This document shows positions 23,801-36,614 of a stretch of 64,000 bases of DNA, piece after piece. This DNA is from Edolisoma coerulescens. Its lineage: Eukaryota; Chordata; Aves; Passeriformes; Campephagidae. The stretch covers positions 1,374,994-1,438,993 of the forward strand of contig VWZW01002639.1 of NCBI GenBank assembly GCA_013397115.1, read 5' to 3'. The first letter of the stretch is position 1. Every line of letters begins with the position of its first letter. The translations under genes and the position numbers were made by a program. A model generated the notes under the pieces. The model saw only the letters and a program-made list of their open reading frames with translations. It was not told the origin of the DNA and did no database searches.

Positions 23801-26459
23801 AGCCAGATGAAGTCCTTTAAAACAAGAAGATGTGGTTTTCTCAGCCTGTCCCCAAGCAGGATGTGCCAGGCTGGTCCTGGCAGCCCTTTCACCAGTGAAC
23901 AAGGAGCTGAGGTGCCTCCTCCGGTGAGGACAGACCTTCTTAGCCACAGCACCACCAAAGAAATTAGTCTTCGCTATCTGAAGGGAAAGGCAGTCTATTA
24001 GCTGCGCATTACTCAGCTGGGAAGTGTAGTAATTTCAAGAATTATGTTTAAGAGTTCTGTTCAGCTGTGGGAATACAACATGCCAGGAACCATCAGGTCT
24101 GCTGCCGGAGCAGCTGCCGGGGCAGGGCTGGCCCCTGGCCACCACATTTCCACAGTTACCTCACTGTTTAATGACTGCTGCGCTGGAACGCGAGATGCTG
24201 GAGGGGGAGAGAAAGGCAGAGCCCTGGAAAAATCATTTGCATCGTGGCTTCCTTATGAAGAGAAGGAGAAGGTTGTTGAGGGAGTCGTTCAGGCCTGAGA
24301 TGTGAATGTGCAGAAGTGGCCGCGTGTCCCAGCGAGGAGCTGCGGCCTCCCTGGGGCTGGGCAGCCCCACATGGTGGGGTCGGTGCTCTGGAACGTGACT
24401 GCTGCCATGGGGAACATGGAGACACTGCACAAAGCCACCAGAAAGGGCTGGGAATGACTTTAAAACCCATGTAGCCAGAAGTACTTTTCAGAAGTACCTC
24501 CAGAAAGCTGCATTAGTTGTTTCTTTTCCCTCACAACCTGACTGGTTCAATCCCACCTGCTTTAACACTTGTTCAGCCAGGTATAAATGTGTCAAATGAA
24601 AGCCACATAAGGAGGCTTTAATGAAAACAGGCAACTCTAATTACTGCAAGTGTCTTGAGAGCAATGTTGTAATTGTTTTTTGATTGTCGTAATTGATTTG
24701 CCTTCCTCAATAGGGATAATAGAAGGAAACAGTGGTGCTAGCATGTGCTTGTCTTTCAGATCCAGAGCCATCAGTCCTTGAAAGTGGTCTCACAGGACTG
24801 GAAATCTGTTCCTTGAAATCCTGTTTGAGGTCTGGGTCTATAGACTTGCAGGGAAATAGATTTTACTTCATTTTTCAGTCCTCTTCTGAGTACCTGGTTC
24901 TCACTGCTGCCAAGTGCAGGCAGACTCAAATAAAGTCAGTCAGAGTTTGTTCATATTCCTCTGTATCAGGTCCAAGTCTATTTATTATTCGATCATTAGA
25001 GAAGAAGCTGACGTAGAATTGTAAAGCAGATTTTGAGGTGGAGTTGTTGGTGCAGCTCCCCTGAGGAGGAGCTCGGAGCGTGCGGTCAGTGGAGCTCTGC
25101 CAGTTCACACTGGCAGGGAATTGGGCTCCCTTATCATCCCCAAATCTGTGGGACTAATTCAGTAATCCAGGATTACTTTGACATTTTTTATGACTTTAAT
25201 AGACATGAATACTTGATTGACAACTTCAAATTGACACGTTAGAAGAAAAATGCACAAACTAAAACCATCTGCATCGAATTACAATGTAACTGTTGCAATT
25301 TTTGTCATTAATTGGTTATGAAAACCAGACTTGTAAGATAACTTCCTCAAACTTTTTTGTGTTCATAACTTTTTCACCCTTTGGATAAAACAAAGAAAAT
25401 GGTTTTGGAGGTAGAAAAGTTCATCTGTATCTCTAGATGCACATACTGATCCTATTCTGATCTCTAAAAACAACACTGTTATTCAGAGGGCTTTTTGTAG
25501 TGCTCTGCTGTTGTTTGTTGTGCTGTAAATAACAACACTAGATTGAGACTGAAGAGAGAACATTGTGAACTTTTAGTTGTCATTACCAGTTCCTGCACTT
25601 ACTCTTGTCTTTATAAAAGTTAAGGGGCCTAAGTAGCATAAAGGATATTTTGTAGGAGTTTGTAGTTAGGAACAAGCTGGGGTAAGAGACCAGGATAACA
25701 GAGCCTGTTCACACAGCCCCTCAAATCTTACATGTCCTTCCAGTATATCTTTGTTGTATGTTGTTTGTCCAGACAACTCTTCACTGCAGAATTTCATATT
25801 TTAGGGGATTAACATAATGATTTTCAGTGATGGAAGATTTCTGGTTTGCTAAAGCTAAAATGCCAGAGAAAAAAATTAGGCACAGCAGGTGCTGTGAATA
25901 GCAATTGCAGTTCTGGGCCTGTGGCAAAATGTGTAGCAGTTTTGTTTAATGCTGTTTTCTAAAACTCTGCAGAGAATTTCTGTGTTTGATACTGTTTAAA
26001 ACAATGTCACGTAGCCAGCAGGAGAGAGAGGCAGTGCAAGGATCCAGTCCCGAGATTCAGTCACCCCGAAGCACTGGAAAAGTCAAAGCGTTTGACTGCT
26101 GGAAACGTGGAGTATTTTACATAACACATCACATATGACTGGGTCAAGTAGTTGCAGGAACCAGCATTACATACAAACCCCTTCTGTTGCTGTTAAGTGT
26201 CTCACTGTAGATCTCAATAAAAAAGACACATAAATCTTAGGGGTGGTTCTGCTGCTGGAGCTCTGTGGGGTGGCTGGAGCAGCCACTGGGAGCTGCTGAC
26301 TCTGCTCCTGCAAAGTTATTCCAAACATTTGTCTCTGAACTACAAAGGGATAAAAACAAAATGAGAAACCAACCCAACTATAAAGCTGGGTGGAAGCATT
26401 ACCTGTCCTGTTTTACCCCCCCATACAATGTTTTGAGTGTGTTTATCTGTTCTTTGTAG
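20715..26459 (+). other. PDZRN3: PDZRN3 intron between exon 1 and first PDZ1 exon
   Basis: This 5,745-bp stretch starts at the donor NTAAGG and ends with the pyrimidine-rich acceptor ...GTTTATCTGTTCTTTGTAG. The first about 150 bp are the tail of the CpG island and the rest is AT-leaning. I searched by eye for a short in-frame exon encoding the linker that mammalian PDZRN3 has between FTE and GEETK (about 19 residues beginning YSARLD) and found none. A purine-rich block lies at 23,350-23,425, and a block rich in TAAT/ATTA motifs at 24,610-24,720. No repeat family was recognised. Confidence 0.75.
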
Positions 26460-26546
26460 GGTGAAGAAACAAAAGCACTGACTCTGGTCCTGCATCGGGA
26501 CTCTGGATCTCTTGGATTTAATATTATTGGTGGCCGGCCATGCGTG
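26460..26546 (+). CDS. PDZRN3: PDZRN3 exon encoding the start of PDZ domain 1
   Basis: The exon has 87 nt and 29 codons, phase 0 at both ends, between acceptor TTCTTTGTAG and donor GTATGT. It translates as GEETKALTLVLHRDSGSLGF followed by NIIGGRPCV. This is the beginning of PDZ1: strand B1 (LTLVLHR), the carboxylate-binding loop (SLGF in place of the common GLGF) and strand B2 (NIIGG). It is nearly identical to mammalian PDZRN3. PDZRN4, as I recall it, differs at many positions (for example TLGF and GEDTK), which decides the paralogue. PDZ1 binds C-terminal peptides of membrane partners and so recruits substrates for the RING domain. The length is a multiple of three, so skipping would keep the frame while destroying the peptide-binding groove. 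Confidence 0.96.
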
Positions 26547-27662
26547 GTATGTTAATTGTTAAAATATGTTTGCCCTTTGCAGTTGGGAACAGCATGTAGG
26601 TCAACACTTAGGGGGAAAATGTTGCTGACAAGCATTTGGTCCTCTTGGGATTCTTTCAGAGCAGTTCTTCCACTGGGATTGGTGTGGATGTCTGTAACTG
26701 TGCTGCCTTTCCTCTCGCTGCCTGTTTATCCTTGCATATCATCACAGCCAGCACCACTAATCCTGGTGCAGTGCCACTCCCAAAATGATAAAACCCGTGG
26801 TATCTCTTTCTCAGACCATACTGCTCTGAAGTTCATGGGTTGAGAGCCACAACTTTACCCCTTTCATTAAAAAAAACAAAAGTTATTTACTCTCCACTAG
26901 AGATGCAGCAGCCCTCTGTGCAGGTGAAGGGTTGGAGCTTAAACAGCCTACTTTTGAATTCTGTGATTTCAGCAGATGTTTCCTGCACCACACACTCACT
27001 AATGTATTTTTTCTGGATGCTTGTTGGCTGGAACTGCTGCATATGACTTTAATTAGATCAAGGAGTGGATTATACCTTGTCCTAGTAATTTAGAAAGTAT
27101 TCAGAACTACTTCTTGGCTGTTCAGAAATCTGACATTAATCACAATTTATTCCTAGTGAATTCACTTGAAAGTTATTCTTTCTTTAGAGTTTTTCAACTT
27201 TCTGAGACATTGTTCTGCATTGGTAGAAGCACAATACCTAGGAATATGAAAATACCTTGTTAGGTATAAGTTGTTTCCATGGGTTTGTTTTTAAGTCTCC
27301 AGAGGAAATGCTGTGCAAGTAAAAATAAAAATTGCACCGTTGTCTTATGTTTGATGTGCAAACAGGCTGTGTCTCACTGGATTTTGCATTGAGAATAATT
27401 GTAGTGACAATTAGTCCTGAGCTGGCCTAAGTCAGAGGAAAATGATTATCAAGCAACTCATTTACCTAATGGAAATCCGTCCCTGGTTGCTTAATCTTTC
27501 AAAATGGGAGTATCAGGTGTTCTCATTAGCACAATGTAATTCCATATTAAGACATCAATAAGAGTATTTCTCTCAAATTCCATGCACTGTTGTGACATGG
27601 ACAGGGTTCAGCTGTGGGCAGACAGGAGGGACCATGATGTGTTTTCCTTTTCATCCTTGCAG
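26547..27662 (+). other. PDZRN3: PDZRN3 intron within PDZ domain 1
   Basis: A 1,116-bp intron with donor GTATGT and acceptor TTTTCATCCTTGCAG, both consensus. The sequence is AT-leaning, and no repeat, RNA gene or further exon was recognised. Open frames that run from this intron into the downstream exon (from 27,582) are read-through and not coding. Confidence 0.88.
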
Positions 27663-27770
27663 GACAATCAGGATGGGTCATCGAGCGAAGGAATTTTTGT
27701 GTCGAAAATAGTTGACTCTGGGCCTGCTGCTAAGGAAGGAGGGCTGCAAATCCACGACAGGATTATTGAG
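27663..27770 (+). CDS. PDZRN3: PDZRN3 exon encoding the middle of PDZ domain 1
   Basis: The exon has 108 nt and 36 codons, phase 0 at both ends, between acceptor CCTTGCAG and donor GTATGT. It encodes [20 protein letters not shown] followed by [16 protein letters not shown]: the B2-B3 loop, strand B3 (GIFVSKIV), helix A (GPAAKEGG), and the conserved LQIHDRIIE that leads into B4. Apart from single substitutions it matches mammalian PDZRN3. The exon that should follow, starting V-N-G and carrying helix B and the specificity-determining position of the groove, is not found in the remaining 36 kb, so PDZ1 is incomplete in this window. PDZ2 and the C-terminal region are also beyond the window. Confidence 0.96.
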
Positions 27771-30700
27771 GTATGTGAACACACTGCCTTTTAATAGTGC
27801 AAACTCCAGCTCAGGGCTTCACATGGCATGTTTGCTGTGGGTTTGGGAGAAGTGGACCGTGGTAAGCACTGTCTAGAAGAGATGTCTGTGAAAATGTGCT
27901 GGGCTTGATTCAGTGCTGACCTCCGGGGCTTTAGGTACAGTCCTTCCCTAAATATAGAAACCAGATTATGGATGGTATGTGCATGTCCTGACTTTCTGAG
28001 GAGCTCGCATCTCTCTGGTATGCCATAGATAGTTCTTTTTTAAGCTGTTGGAAACTTGGAAGTTATTTAGTTAAAACCATATGTGAAATATCTGTGGTGT
28101 AAAGCACTACGTTATTTTTCTTGCTACTTAAGTTTTGAACAGTCAGGGAAAATTCCACTCTGCGATTTCTCTATGGTTTATCATAAACCCAAGTAACTCC
28201 CTGAATGTTGTTTGTGAGTTCTTACATTACTTAGATTGCAGTCTGAATTTCTTCTCATTTGGCCAAAGTCTTGACCTCAATAAAAAGCTCTTCCTGTGAA
28301 AGAGATGGTTGCATGAAACTTTCTTTGTAATTTGCANAGTCTTCCTCACGGTCTTATTTTTGTAGGCTGGAGGAACTTTGAGAGTCTATTGTTCAAAAAG
28401 ATAAGTGCGGTCTTTGTTGCCAAGGATATCATGGAACAGCCAGTTTCTCTAAGTAATGGAATTCCATTGCTCTTATGTTTTGCAAATGAGCAATAAACAG
28501 CTGTTAAGGATTTTCTATTGGCAGGGGACAAAGTGTATTTGCCTTTTTCTGTACTGTTATGGTAAAGTGTATTCACAATTTAGTAAGGATATAAAATATT
28601 AATTAAGTTTCTTCATATGGGAAAGAATGGAGCCACAGTAGCAGAACTATAAAAAGATAAGAAGCTGAGCTGTGAAATGATCCAGAGCTGCTCGAACTCT
28701 GTGTGTGATGTAACATAATTGCGAAAAGGTCTGGACAGTTTTGTGAGAACTCTGCGATTTTGTTTGGACTGAAAGGTTTCCCATAAGCCTGAATTCCCCT
28801 GCAGCCTCCTTGGAAAGCTGACATCCGTTTCTGAAGTAGTGCACAGTCACATAAACCAAACAACCCTGTGGAAACCAAAACTCTGGGAGATCGAATGCCC
28901 CAAGGTTGGGAAATGTCCTGGTCTCTGGTTCAGGCTCCGTGAGCCCAAGCACTGTCACTGTTGGGGAGGTGACCCTGGCTCCCAGCACAGGGGACGGGGG
29001 CAGCCAGCCTCCCTGGGCTCTGCACCATCTGCTCTCTTGCAAGGGACCTCCTTCCTTCTGATCTTATTTTTGCTCCTTCCTTACTGCTCCCCAAGCTTCG
29101 TGTTTGTCCAGGCTGAGGAACCAAGTCCCACTCTGTGTGTGTCCGACAGAGCAGCTGAGAGGGACACGGGAGGACAGGCTGGGTGAGCTTTCCTGCTGGG
29201 TCCCCTCCCGGAGCAGAGCCACGCCTGTGCCAGCAGTGTTAGTGCAGAGCCTCTTGCACAGTTCAAGCTGCATTTTCAGAGAAGAGAAATGCCCAGAATA
29301 AAGACATTGGAGCGATTTGTTGGATTAATAACATGCCAAGGGTAGTGGGAACCCACGTGTTGACATGGGGCTGACATGTGTTGAAAGCTCTTGTTGTGCT
29401 GACCACAAACTCATTGTCATATTCACTCTTCTCACCTCTAAATATACACAAAATGCTGATGAAAATGGAGCACATTGTTTCCCAAGAGTTGGCTTTGGGT
29501 GCCTCCAGATCAGCAACTCACTCTGCATCACGAGTGTCCTGTTGAAGCAAGCCTTGAGTGGTGCCCAGCGAATGTGGCTTGATTCCCCTTGTGGAGCAGT
29601 CTCCAAGAGTGCTAATTGAATTCATTTTTAGATAAATGAATTCGTTTCATGCAGCCCAGCCACTACAGGCATCCAGTTCGCAGCACTAGACTCGAGTGCT
29701 CTAAAAGAGAGTCCTCAAAATACAGATACTATGGACACCAGCTCCTGAGAGCAGCTGCTTCATCCTGTGTTCTCTGCAGTTTATATTTAGCACACTGTAT
29801 CTAACCTTCCTCTGGAAGAGGAGAAAGGGGACACCTCCTGCATCAAGGCATCTAAGTGAGCTTTATATCCTAATGTCTCATTTTCTTAGCTAACTGAAAT
29901 ACCTCTAAACTCTCTAGGTGAGAATTAGGTAATGGCCAGTGGTGGTGTCCTTCTAGAGGCGAGTTTTTTTATAACTTTCACACAGTCAAAGTTTTGATTT
30001 GGGAGTTTGACTCAAAAATGATTTACAGATGTAGCTGTAACTAGCAGGACACAGCTGGAGGACTTGGAACAGAGCAGAGCATCCTAGCAGGTCACATTTG
30101 CTTTCAAAAGCATAAAAATGGTGAGGAAAGATGGCAACTTACTTCTCTAGAACTGAATTTAGCTATCTAGAACTTCTTTAACTTTTTCCTTCAATATTAA
30201 GGTTTTATGTATCATCAGCATGACTTTAAATAGACTCTTTCACAAAGAATTTTTATTCCAATGTAAGCTGCTGAGCATAACATCTCCCTAATTAATTCCA
30301 GCATCCATCACAGAGAATTTACAATGAAGTAAAACATGAATCATTTGATTTCCTTTTGGAAAATGTTTCTTTGCTGCAGATCTTCTGGTGGATGTGTTTT
30401 GGAGAACATGTAAAATAAGAGCGTCACTTCTCGTTTTCAGAACTGCCACAACATTTCTAATTACTGAGCAGGGATTAGGCAGAGTGAAATCCAGACACAT
30501 GCAGGGTACTGCTCAGGGCTGATAGCAGAAGCTTTGCTTTATTGCTGTTTGCTTGCAAATTCTGTCCCCTGACAATTCGATACAGAGATAACCTTGGAAT
30601 TATGTCAGAGATCATTTCTAAACATCTTTTCCTTATGTGATTTGGACTTCCTGTTCTACATCTTTCAGAAGGTTAAATGCAAAGTTAATCAGGTTTAAGA

Positions 30701-32696
30701 ATTGACTTGAATTTTCTTTAAAAGCAATTTTTTGGCCCTTTTCGTATCACTGAAATAAGGAATGGCACTGTGAGGTCTATGTTGCTACTGCTGAATGACA
30801 AAAATCAAGATGGATGTTGCATGGTCTGTGCTACTCAGTCATCAGAGCAGCGTGCAACAAATACAGAGAAATAGCCTATTTTTGTATTTTGTTTTACAGA
30901 ACCTGTTGAATAATGATATTTAGTGCTTACATAGGACTATGAACATCATGTTATGGCTATTAACTGCTTAATAACTTCCCCTCACTGTTTAATAATATCC
31001 TTACTCTGTAAATGGGTAATCTGAGGCACAGAAGGAAAAAAGTCCTAGAAGTTCTTGCCAGATTAAGGTTAAAGATTTGGATTTTGGTGTTTTTGTAACT
31101 TCTCTATGTAAACCAAAGCTTCTTACCTGTATCTGTTTTCAGATCTTTAACAATGACTGTAGGAGTGAGGAAGTCATGATTCTGGGAGATTTCCTCTGCT
31201 TTGACTACACATTTTTCATGCAGTTCTGTACTTGTACATTCAAAGCCAGCAGCTGATTTCAGCTGGTGATTTACTGAGGTATTGTTAAGATGTTCCACAG
31301 CAAATTGCCACGTTAAAAACATGCTGAAACTATTGATTTTTTCTGCAAAGGAATTACTGTTCTCATAGATTTCATTTTTGTCAGGGTAACAAAATGGTCC
31401 TAATTTCCTCCCTCAACAGAAGTTGGTTCAGGTCCCAGCCCTGAATGCCTCTACGCAGCTGCTTGGCATTTCTTAAGACAAAATTAGATTTTCAGAGTTT
31501 TTATTTTTAAGCACACCAGCCCTGAAAGATTATAAATTAAATCTGGCATTCTCCTCTCACTAACGGGTAAACTTGTTTGTTTAGCTCTGGGACTGCTTGG
31601 GAAGAAGGAGGCTTTTGAAAGGCTGACCGCTCGCCACCTTAAAAAGTTTGCAGCACAATTAGGGCACTGTTGAGGCAGTATAAACTGTCACAGCTTTGCT
31701 GAAACCTGGAGGATTTATGCCATCTGGGACTCGCCCGGTGTTTCATGCTGCTCACAGGAAGGATCATTAGTTTAGGAGTTGAGAACACGTCTTAGTTCAT
31801 TTGATTGATTTTCCCCAAAGCACACTCATGTGCTACAAATTACAGGCTGCTTTTCCAGGACGTGCATTTCTTCACAGATTACACACGAGAACAATGAGAC
31901 TTTTTAGCGAATCTTGTGGATGCACAAACAAAATTTGCCGTTTGCTGCGGGCTCCCTGTTCACCCTGGAGTAAGCGTGGTGTTTTGGCAGAGGCACTTTC
32001 TGCTCACAGGAGGGGGTTAGGTGGATTTCAGGGAGATTAATTTGGTAGCTGTGTTAACAGCACAGCCTCTGAAAAGTCACATCAGCACAGAGAAGGCCCG
32101 TCAGCCACAGAGGAACGGCAGGAAAGGACACTCTGGCAGGAGCAGGGTGAACTTTCCCTGCCAGTGACACAAACTGAGGCAAGGATGGCTTGAAAACTGA
32201 GTGAATGAATAAAGGAAAGAGCATTCCTTGTGGTCTGGTGGTGCGTGATGGGTCTCGTTTTTCCAGCAGACTGAGCCTGTGGGCTGAAAGGGCTCAGTGT
32301 GTTGCCCGTCTGGCTGCACTGTCAGTGCACACTTGTCCTGCCCTGGGTGCCCTGCTCGCTTATCACCCCTCACAGGCAGCTTCCACAAATAATCAGTCAA
32401 TAAAATTACTATCTGAACACCGCCTTCAACTTCTAATTTGCTGCTGAGCACTTTTTAAAACGATGCCAGCTTTAGCAGGATAATCCTAAGCCTGCAGCTC
32501 CTTGCGGGACACTCCGTGCCAGCTGAACTCTGACAAGGATACAGATTAAACAGAATTCTTCCATTGTCATGAATGGAAAAGTTCAGCTCTGCGAACGAGA
32601 TTTACTGTGCAGCTCCGTACGCTCAGGAATTAATTTTCTAGAAGAAAACATTTTCAGACAGTGACTTAAAATTGGCTGTTGCAGTTCCTGCCAGGA

Positions 32697-32915
32697 CACG
32701 CAAGCACACGAGAGCGTTTGTGGGGAGCGAGCGCGGCGGGGCAGCGAGCGCCGCTACAGCAGAGTCAGCTCTTTCTGGAGTTTGTGCTCCCAGAAAACTT
32801 TCCAAGGCCTTTGTCCATATCTGTTGATGGTGTCTCACAAAGCAGAGCTTCGTGCCTGTGCTAAAGCATATGTCCCGCAGCTCGGTCGAAAGGGAGTAAT
32901 ACTAACAACCCAACG
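32697..32915. promoter_or_regulatory. Small intronic CpG cluster, candidate regulatory element
   Basis: By eye, ten CpG dinucleotides fall in the 60 bases at 32,698-32,753, in a core of the form gcgagcgcggcggggcagcg. Six more lie within 32,850-32,915, while 32,761-32,820 has none. The surrounding kilobases have almost none. This could be an enhancer, an unmethylated orphan CpG patch or an alternative start. No open frame or splice signal accompanies it. Confidence 0.35.
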
Positions 32916-34639
32916 AGGGAAATGTAAATGAAAACAGGCGGCCTTGGTTATCGCTGCATTTTTTCCTCTCATAAATTTATTTCCCTGATTTCGTACCAGC
33001 ACTACAGGCTGAGCTGTGGCAGGGAGCTGGGGAAGGCAGGGGGATGAGCCAGAGAACGAACCAAAGAGGTGCAACAGGATTTTTACACTCAGTACTGTAA
33101 TATTGTTCTTCCCACAAACAAAACCAGAAAAATAAACTGGATGGAACAAAAATATAAGTGTTGCAAATAAAAAAACGCAATGTTGTTCAAGTATTATGGA
33201 CCAACAGGCTCCGACCTGGAGGCTGCAGAGCTCAGGTTATAAGCACATTTCATGCTGCAACTTTTGAAAAGGTCCTGTGTGGGTTCCCCTCAAATTTCCA
33301 GACCATCTTATTCTTTCTTCTTTTTAATAGAAGTCCACAGCATGCTGACCCTAAGTGTAATGTGGGCATTTTGAATCTGTGGAAGCTTAGAATATTGTTC
33401 TCAAGGGCGTGTTGAATGAATAAGAGGTAATTAAATTATCAAAAAAAAGCTCTCTTAAACTCGGGAATAGATCCCTTACGTGTAACACGTCTTAAATTAA
33501 TGGGATTATGGTGTGGAGTCCTTTCTCCCCTGCACTTCCCTCCACTCTTGCTTTCCTTGCTCACACAGTCTGTTTGAAAACAACCATTTCAGTCTTTAGC
33601 CAGCATGAAATCTGTCCTGTAAAACCTTCAGTGCTCTCGAGATGGGGACCATGACAACTGCACAAATCAGGGAAAGAATTGCCACTGCTGGAACTGGGAG
33701 GAACGCCTTTTCTGGGATGGAGCATCCACAGCCCTTGCAGAGGAGTTAAATAATGTTGCTCATGTTTGTGTTGGAATTGCAGTTCAACAGGAAATTGCTC
33801 TTGAGAAAAAGGAGAAGCAATTTTGAGGAATTTGCTTTCCAGGTTGGGTTCTCTTGCCTCAAACTTATCATTACTATAAGGCTGGAAAAATTGGGAGAAA
33901 AGTCCTACTGATACAATGCTTTAAAACGCCGTGAAAGTCACAGATTATCTAGCAAATGCCCTGCCCCAGGAGTTGCTTCTCTTTGGTGTGGGTAACTTGT
34001 TTGGGACCACAAGGGACAGGATTGGAGAGGAAATGCAAACTGCTTTGATAATTTCCAGTCAAATCTCAGGTGAAGCCAGGGACTCACTCCACTGACTCCT
34101 GTCGTGCTGATCCCAGAGCTCATGAATTCCCTCATCCATCCTCCCTCAGCTGTGTTTACCATTTTCTGCTAAAGCAATCCTTGCTAATTGCCTGGGTAAT
34201 CCAGCTCTCGGTGGGTGCCTGCCTGCCTTGTGTGAGGCAGAGAGGTTGTTCCAAGCCTGGTGTGGCACCTGGTGGCTGCAGGAGCAGCCCATGCCCGGGA
34301 CACTTGTGATGAATTCAAAATACAAACCACCTGAGAAATCTCGAATTTGGGGTTAGGAATCATTACTCTGTCAAAGAAGTGAAAAATAGCTGTTTCATCC
34401 TCTGTAGCTCATCAGAGAGAAATGTGTCAGACTCCAACAAATTTGGGAGTTTTTTTTAAAGGATGCACATAGAGCATATAACAATGGGACAATTTAATCT
34501 TTTCATTTGTGGTACAAGTCCTTGCATTTTAAATCATCTCTTCAGTTTTCCACATTTCCAGCCAAACCATTATGATTAACTGTTAGATTTTATTTTTAGA
34601 TTTTTGAATGCACAGAGTCTTTTTAGAGAAAACACGCAG

Positions 34640-34790
34640 AATGTCCTATCAACTATTTTCACACATTTGGTATCATAATTGGGCAATCAGGCACAATCAT
34701 CCTTAATTTAGTACATATGTGGCACATTACCATGCCAATTGGGTTAAAGATATGCATGAAGTAAGTGCAAATTAACTGACAAAAGGAGCA
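34640..34790. promoter_or_regulatory. Dense transcription-factor-like motifs, candidate conserved enhancer
   Basis: The segment holds TTAATTTAG, the E-box CATATG, NFI-like half sites TGGCA and TGCCAATTGG, and an octamer-like ATGCATG followed by TGCAAATTAAC within 150 bp. It contains no simple-sequence repeats. This texture is typical of conserved developmental non-coding elements, but conservation cannot be tested from one sequence. Confidence 0.22.
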
Positions 34791-36614
34791 AGCTCAGACC
34801 ATTGCTATTCAAAAGGCACTCGAGTCACATTTGCATAATTCTTCATTTGGAATTAAAAATGGAATTTGTTCAGCAAACAGTGAAAAATACCAAGTGTGGG
34901 AGAGTGACCAGATCTGCCAGGGGATCCCAAATCCTGATCCTGCATTCCCTTTTGATGAAGGAAATTTTCTCCAGAGCAAGAGCACGGCCCTGTTCTAGTG
35001 AGAAGTACAAAACAAAGTCTCTTCTGCTTAGTGGTATTTGTAGTTTTAATGGCAAATAAGGTTTTTGATAGTAAACAAAATCTATTCCAGTACTGGGTGT
35101 GGGGGTTTTTGTTTGTTTTATCAAAGTTGCCAACTGTGAGGGTATGGCAGGACAAGAAGCACTCCAGACAGGAAAACCTGGGAAAGGAGAGTGCTCAATA
35201 GAAGTTTATCAAATTGCACAGCAATAATGGCTTTAGAGTCATACTCTCCTTCATACATAAGGCTTTTTCTTAAGACCTTTGCTTAATTAATTAATTCTTT
35301 ACACTATGAAAAATTATCCACAATTAACTGCAGTTCTGGGCTTTAAACACTGAGAGGTGACCATTTATCAACACTGGGAATTTCATTCCATCATTGTTGA
35401 CTGCTGCTTTACTTTCTGCATGTTTTGATAAATTTCAAAACAATATAACCTGACTATTTTATGTTCCACTACAAAGTGCAACTACAGGACTTGTAAAGTT
35501 TTTAGGCTCTCATAAATAAAAATGGGACTGGGCTGACAATAATAGTAGTTACAAATTTTTGCTTCACCACTGGGGCTTTTAAATGAAAACAATATTTTCC
35601 TTTTAAGACTTTTATTATGCATTTTTAGTATCCAAAGTAAATTTGTGTTATGCTAGCTTTCATATGAAGGTGTAACATCTTTAAAGAAGCTTCTATCTGT
35701 AAAGTCTCATATCTCTAAAGTGAATTTACCTCTGAAAGGGGAATTTGGGTTTTAAAGGTGGGGTGGGGGAATATTACTTCCAGAAAGGGAAGCTGAGACT
35801 TTTGGGGTGAAGGAGGAGTGGTACAGAAGGGCTGCGTGGGCAGAGCAGTAAATGGTGGAGACACATCCCATCCCTGTGTACATGAAATCCCTTTTGTGAG
35901 GGACCAGGGGATTCCTAGTCCCAAAGAGTGCAAGTGGTGCAAGTGTCTTATCTCCAGCTTAAATTATGCATTAAATGTGCTTCAGTTCTGTGAAGCAGGT
36001 GGAAAAAGAGTCAGAGTATAGAAAACAGTATCTTTTGTTAGTGCAAGCCCCTTTTCCATAGTCTAATTAAGCCTGGTGTTAAAATACTCTTAAAAAAAAA
36101 GAAATCACTAAATTATAGATCCCTTCTTGTAGGACTTGACCATTGGATCTCAGGAGCAGCATCCCTGCAGCAGCTTTTCCTCTGTACCCTCTGACACTGG
36201 CACAGTTATCATCCCCAGCCCCAGAGGAGCATCACAGCTTCATTATATGCTCCATTTAACAGCAGTACAAAATTAATCCTGTTTGGACAGAGATTAGATG
36301 ACACATGAAGAGTCGTGTCTGGTCTCTTTAGCGAGGTGAATTTTATCTTGTAGTGTTTGCGTTTAATCTTTATTATTTTTTGCCATCATCCACGTGACTT
36401 TGAAGGGCACCAAAGTGTGCAAAGCTGAAAGCAAGAAACAGGTTTGGGGATGGAGCCTGGCTCAGGATCCAGTTTAATTCCTGCACAGATTTTCAAAGAC
36501 GGGAGCCACAGGTGCTCAGTCCTGGAAAATACCATAAGGCTGTTGGGAATACTGGAATCCCAGCTCCGTTTTATCAAACAGAGTAAAATCATTGGATGTT
36601 TCCAAGGATCGTGG

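Noticed and set aside
24009..24023. Codons reading YSAGK, recalling the missing linker start
   Set aside because: No AG acceptor precedes them, and a five-codon match missing the middle of the linker is easily chance.
26460..27770. Assignment of the PDZ exons to PDZRN4 or LNX1/LNX2
   Set aside because: GEETKALTLVLHRDSGSLGF and [18 protein letters not shown] agree with PDZRN3. PDZRN4 differs at many of these positions, and LNX1/LNX2 have a different domain order and sequence.
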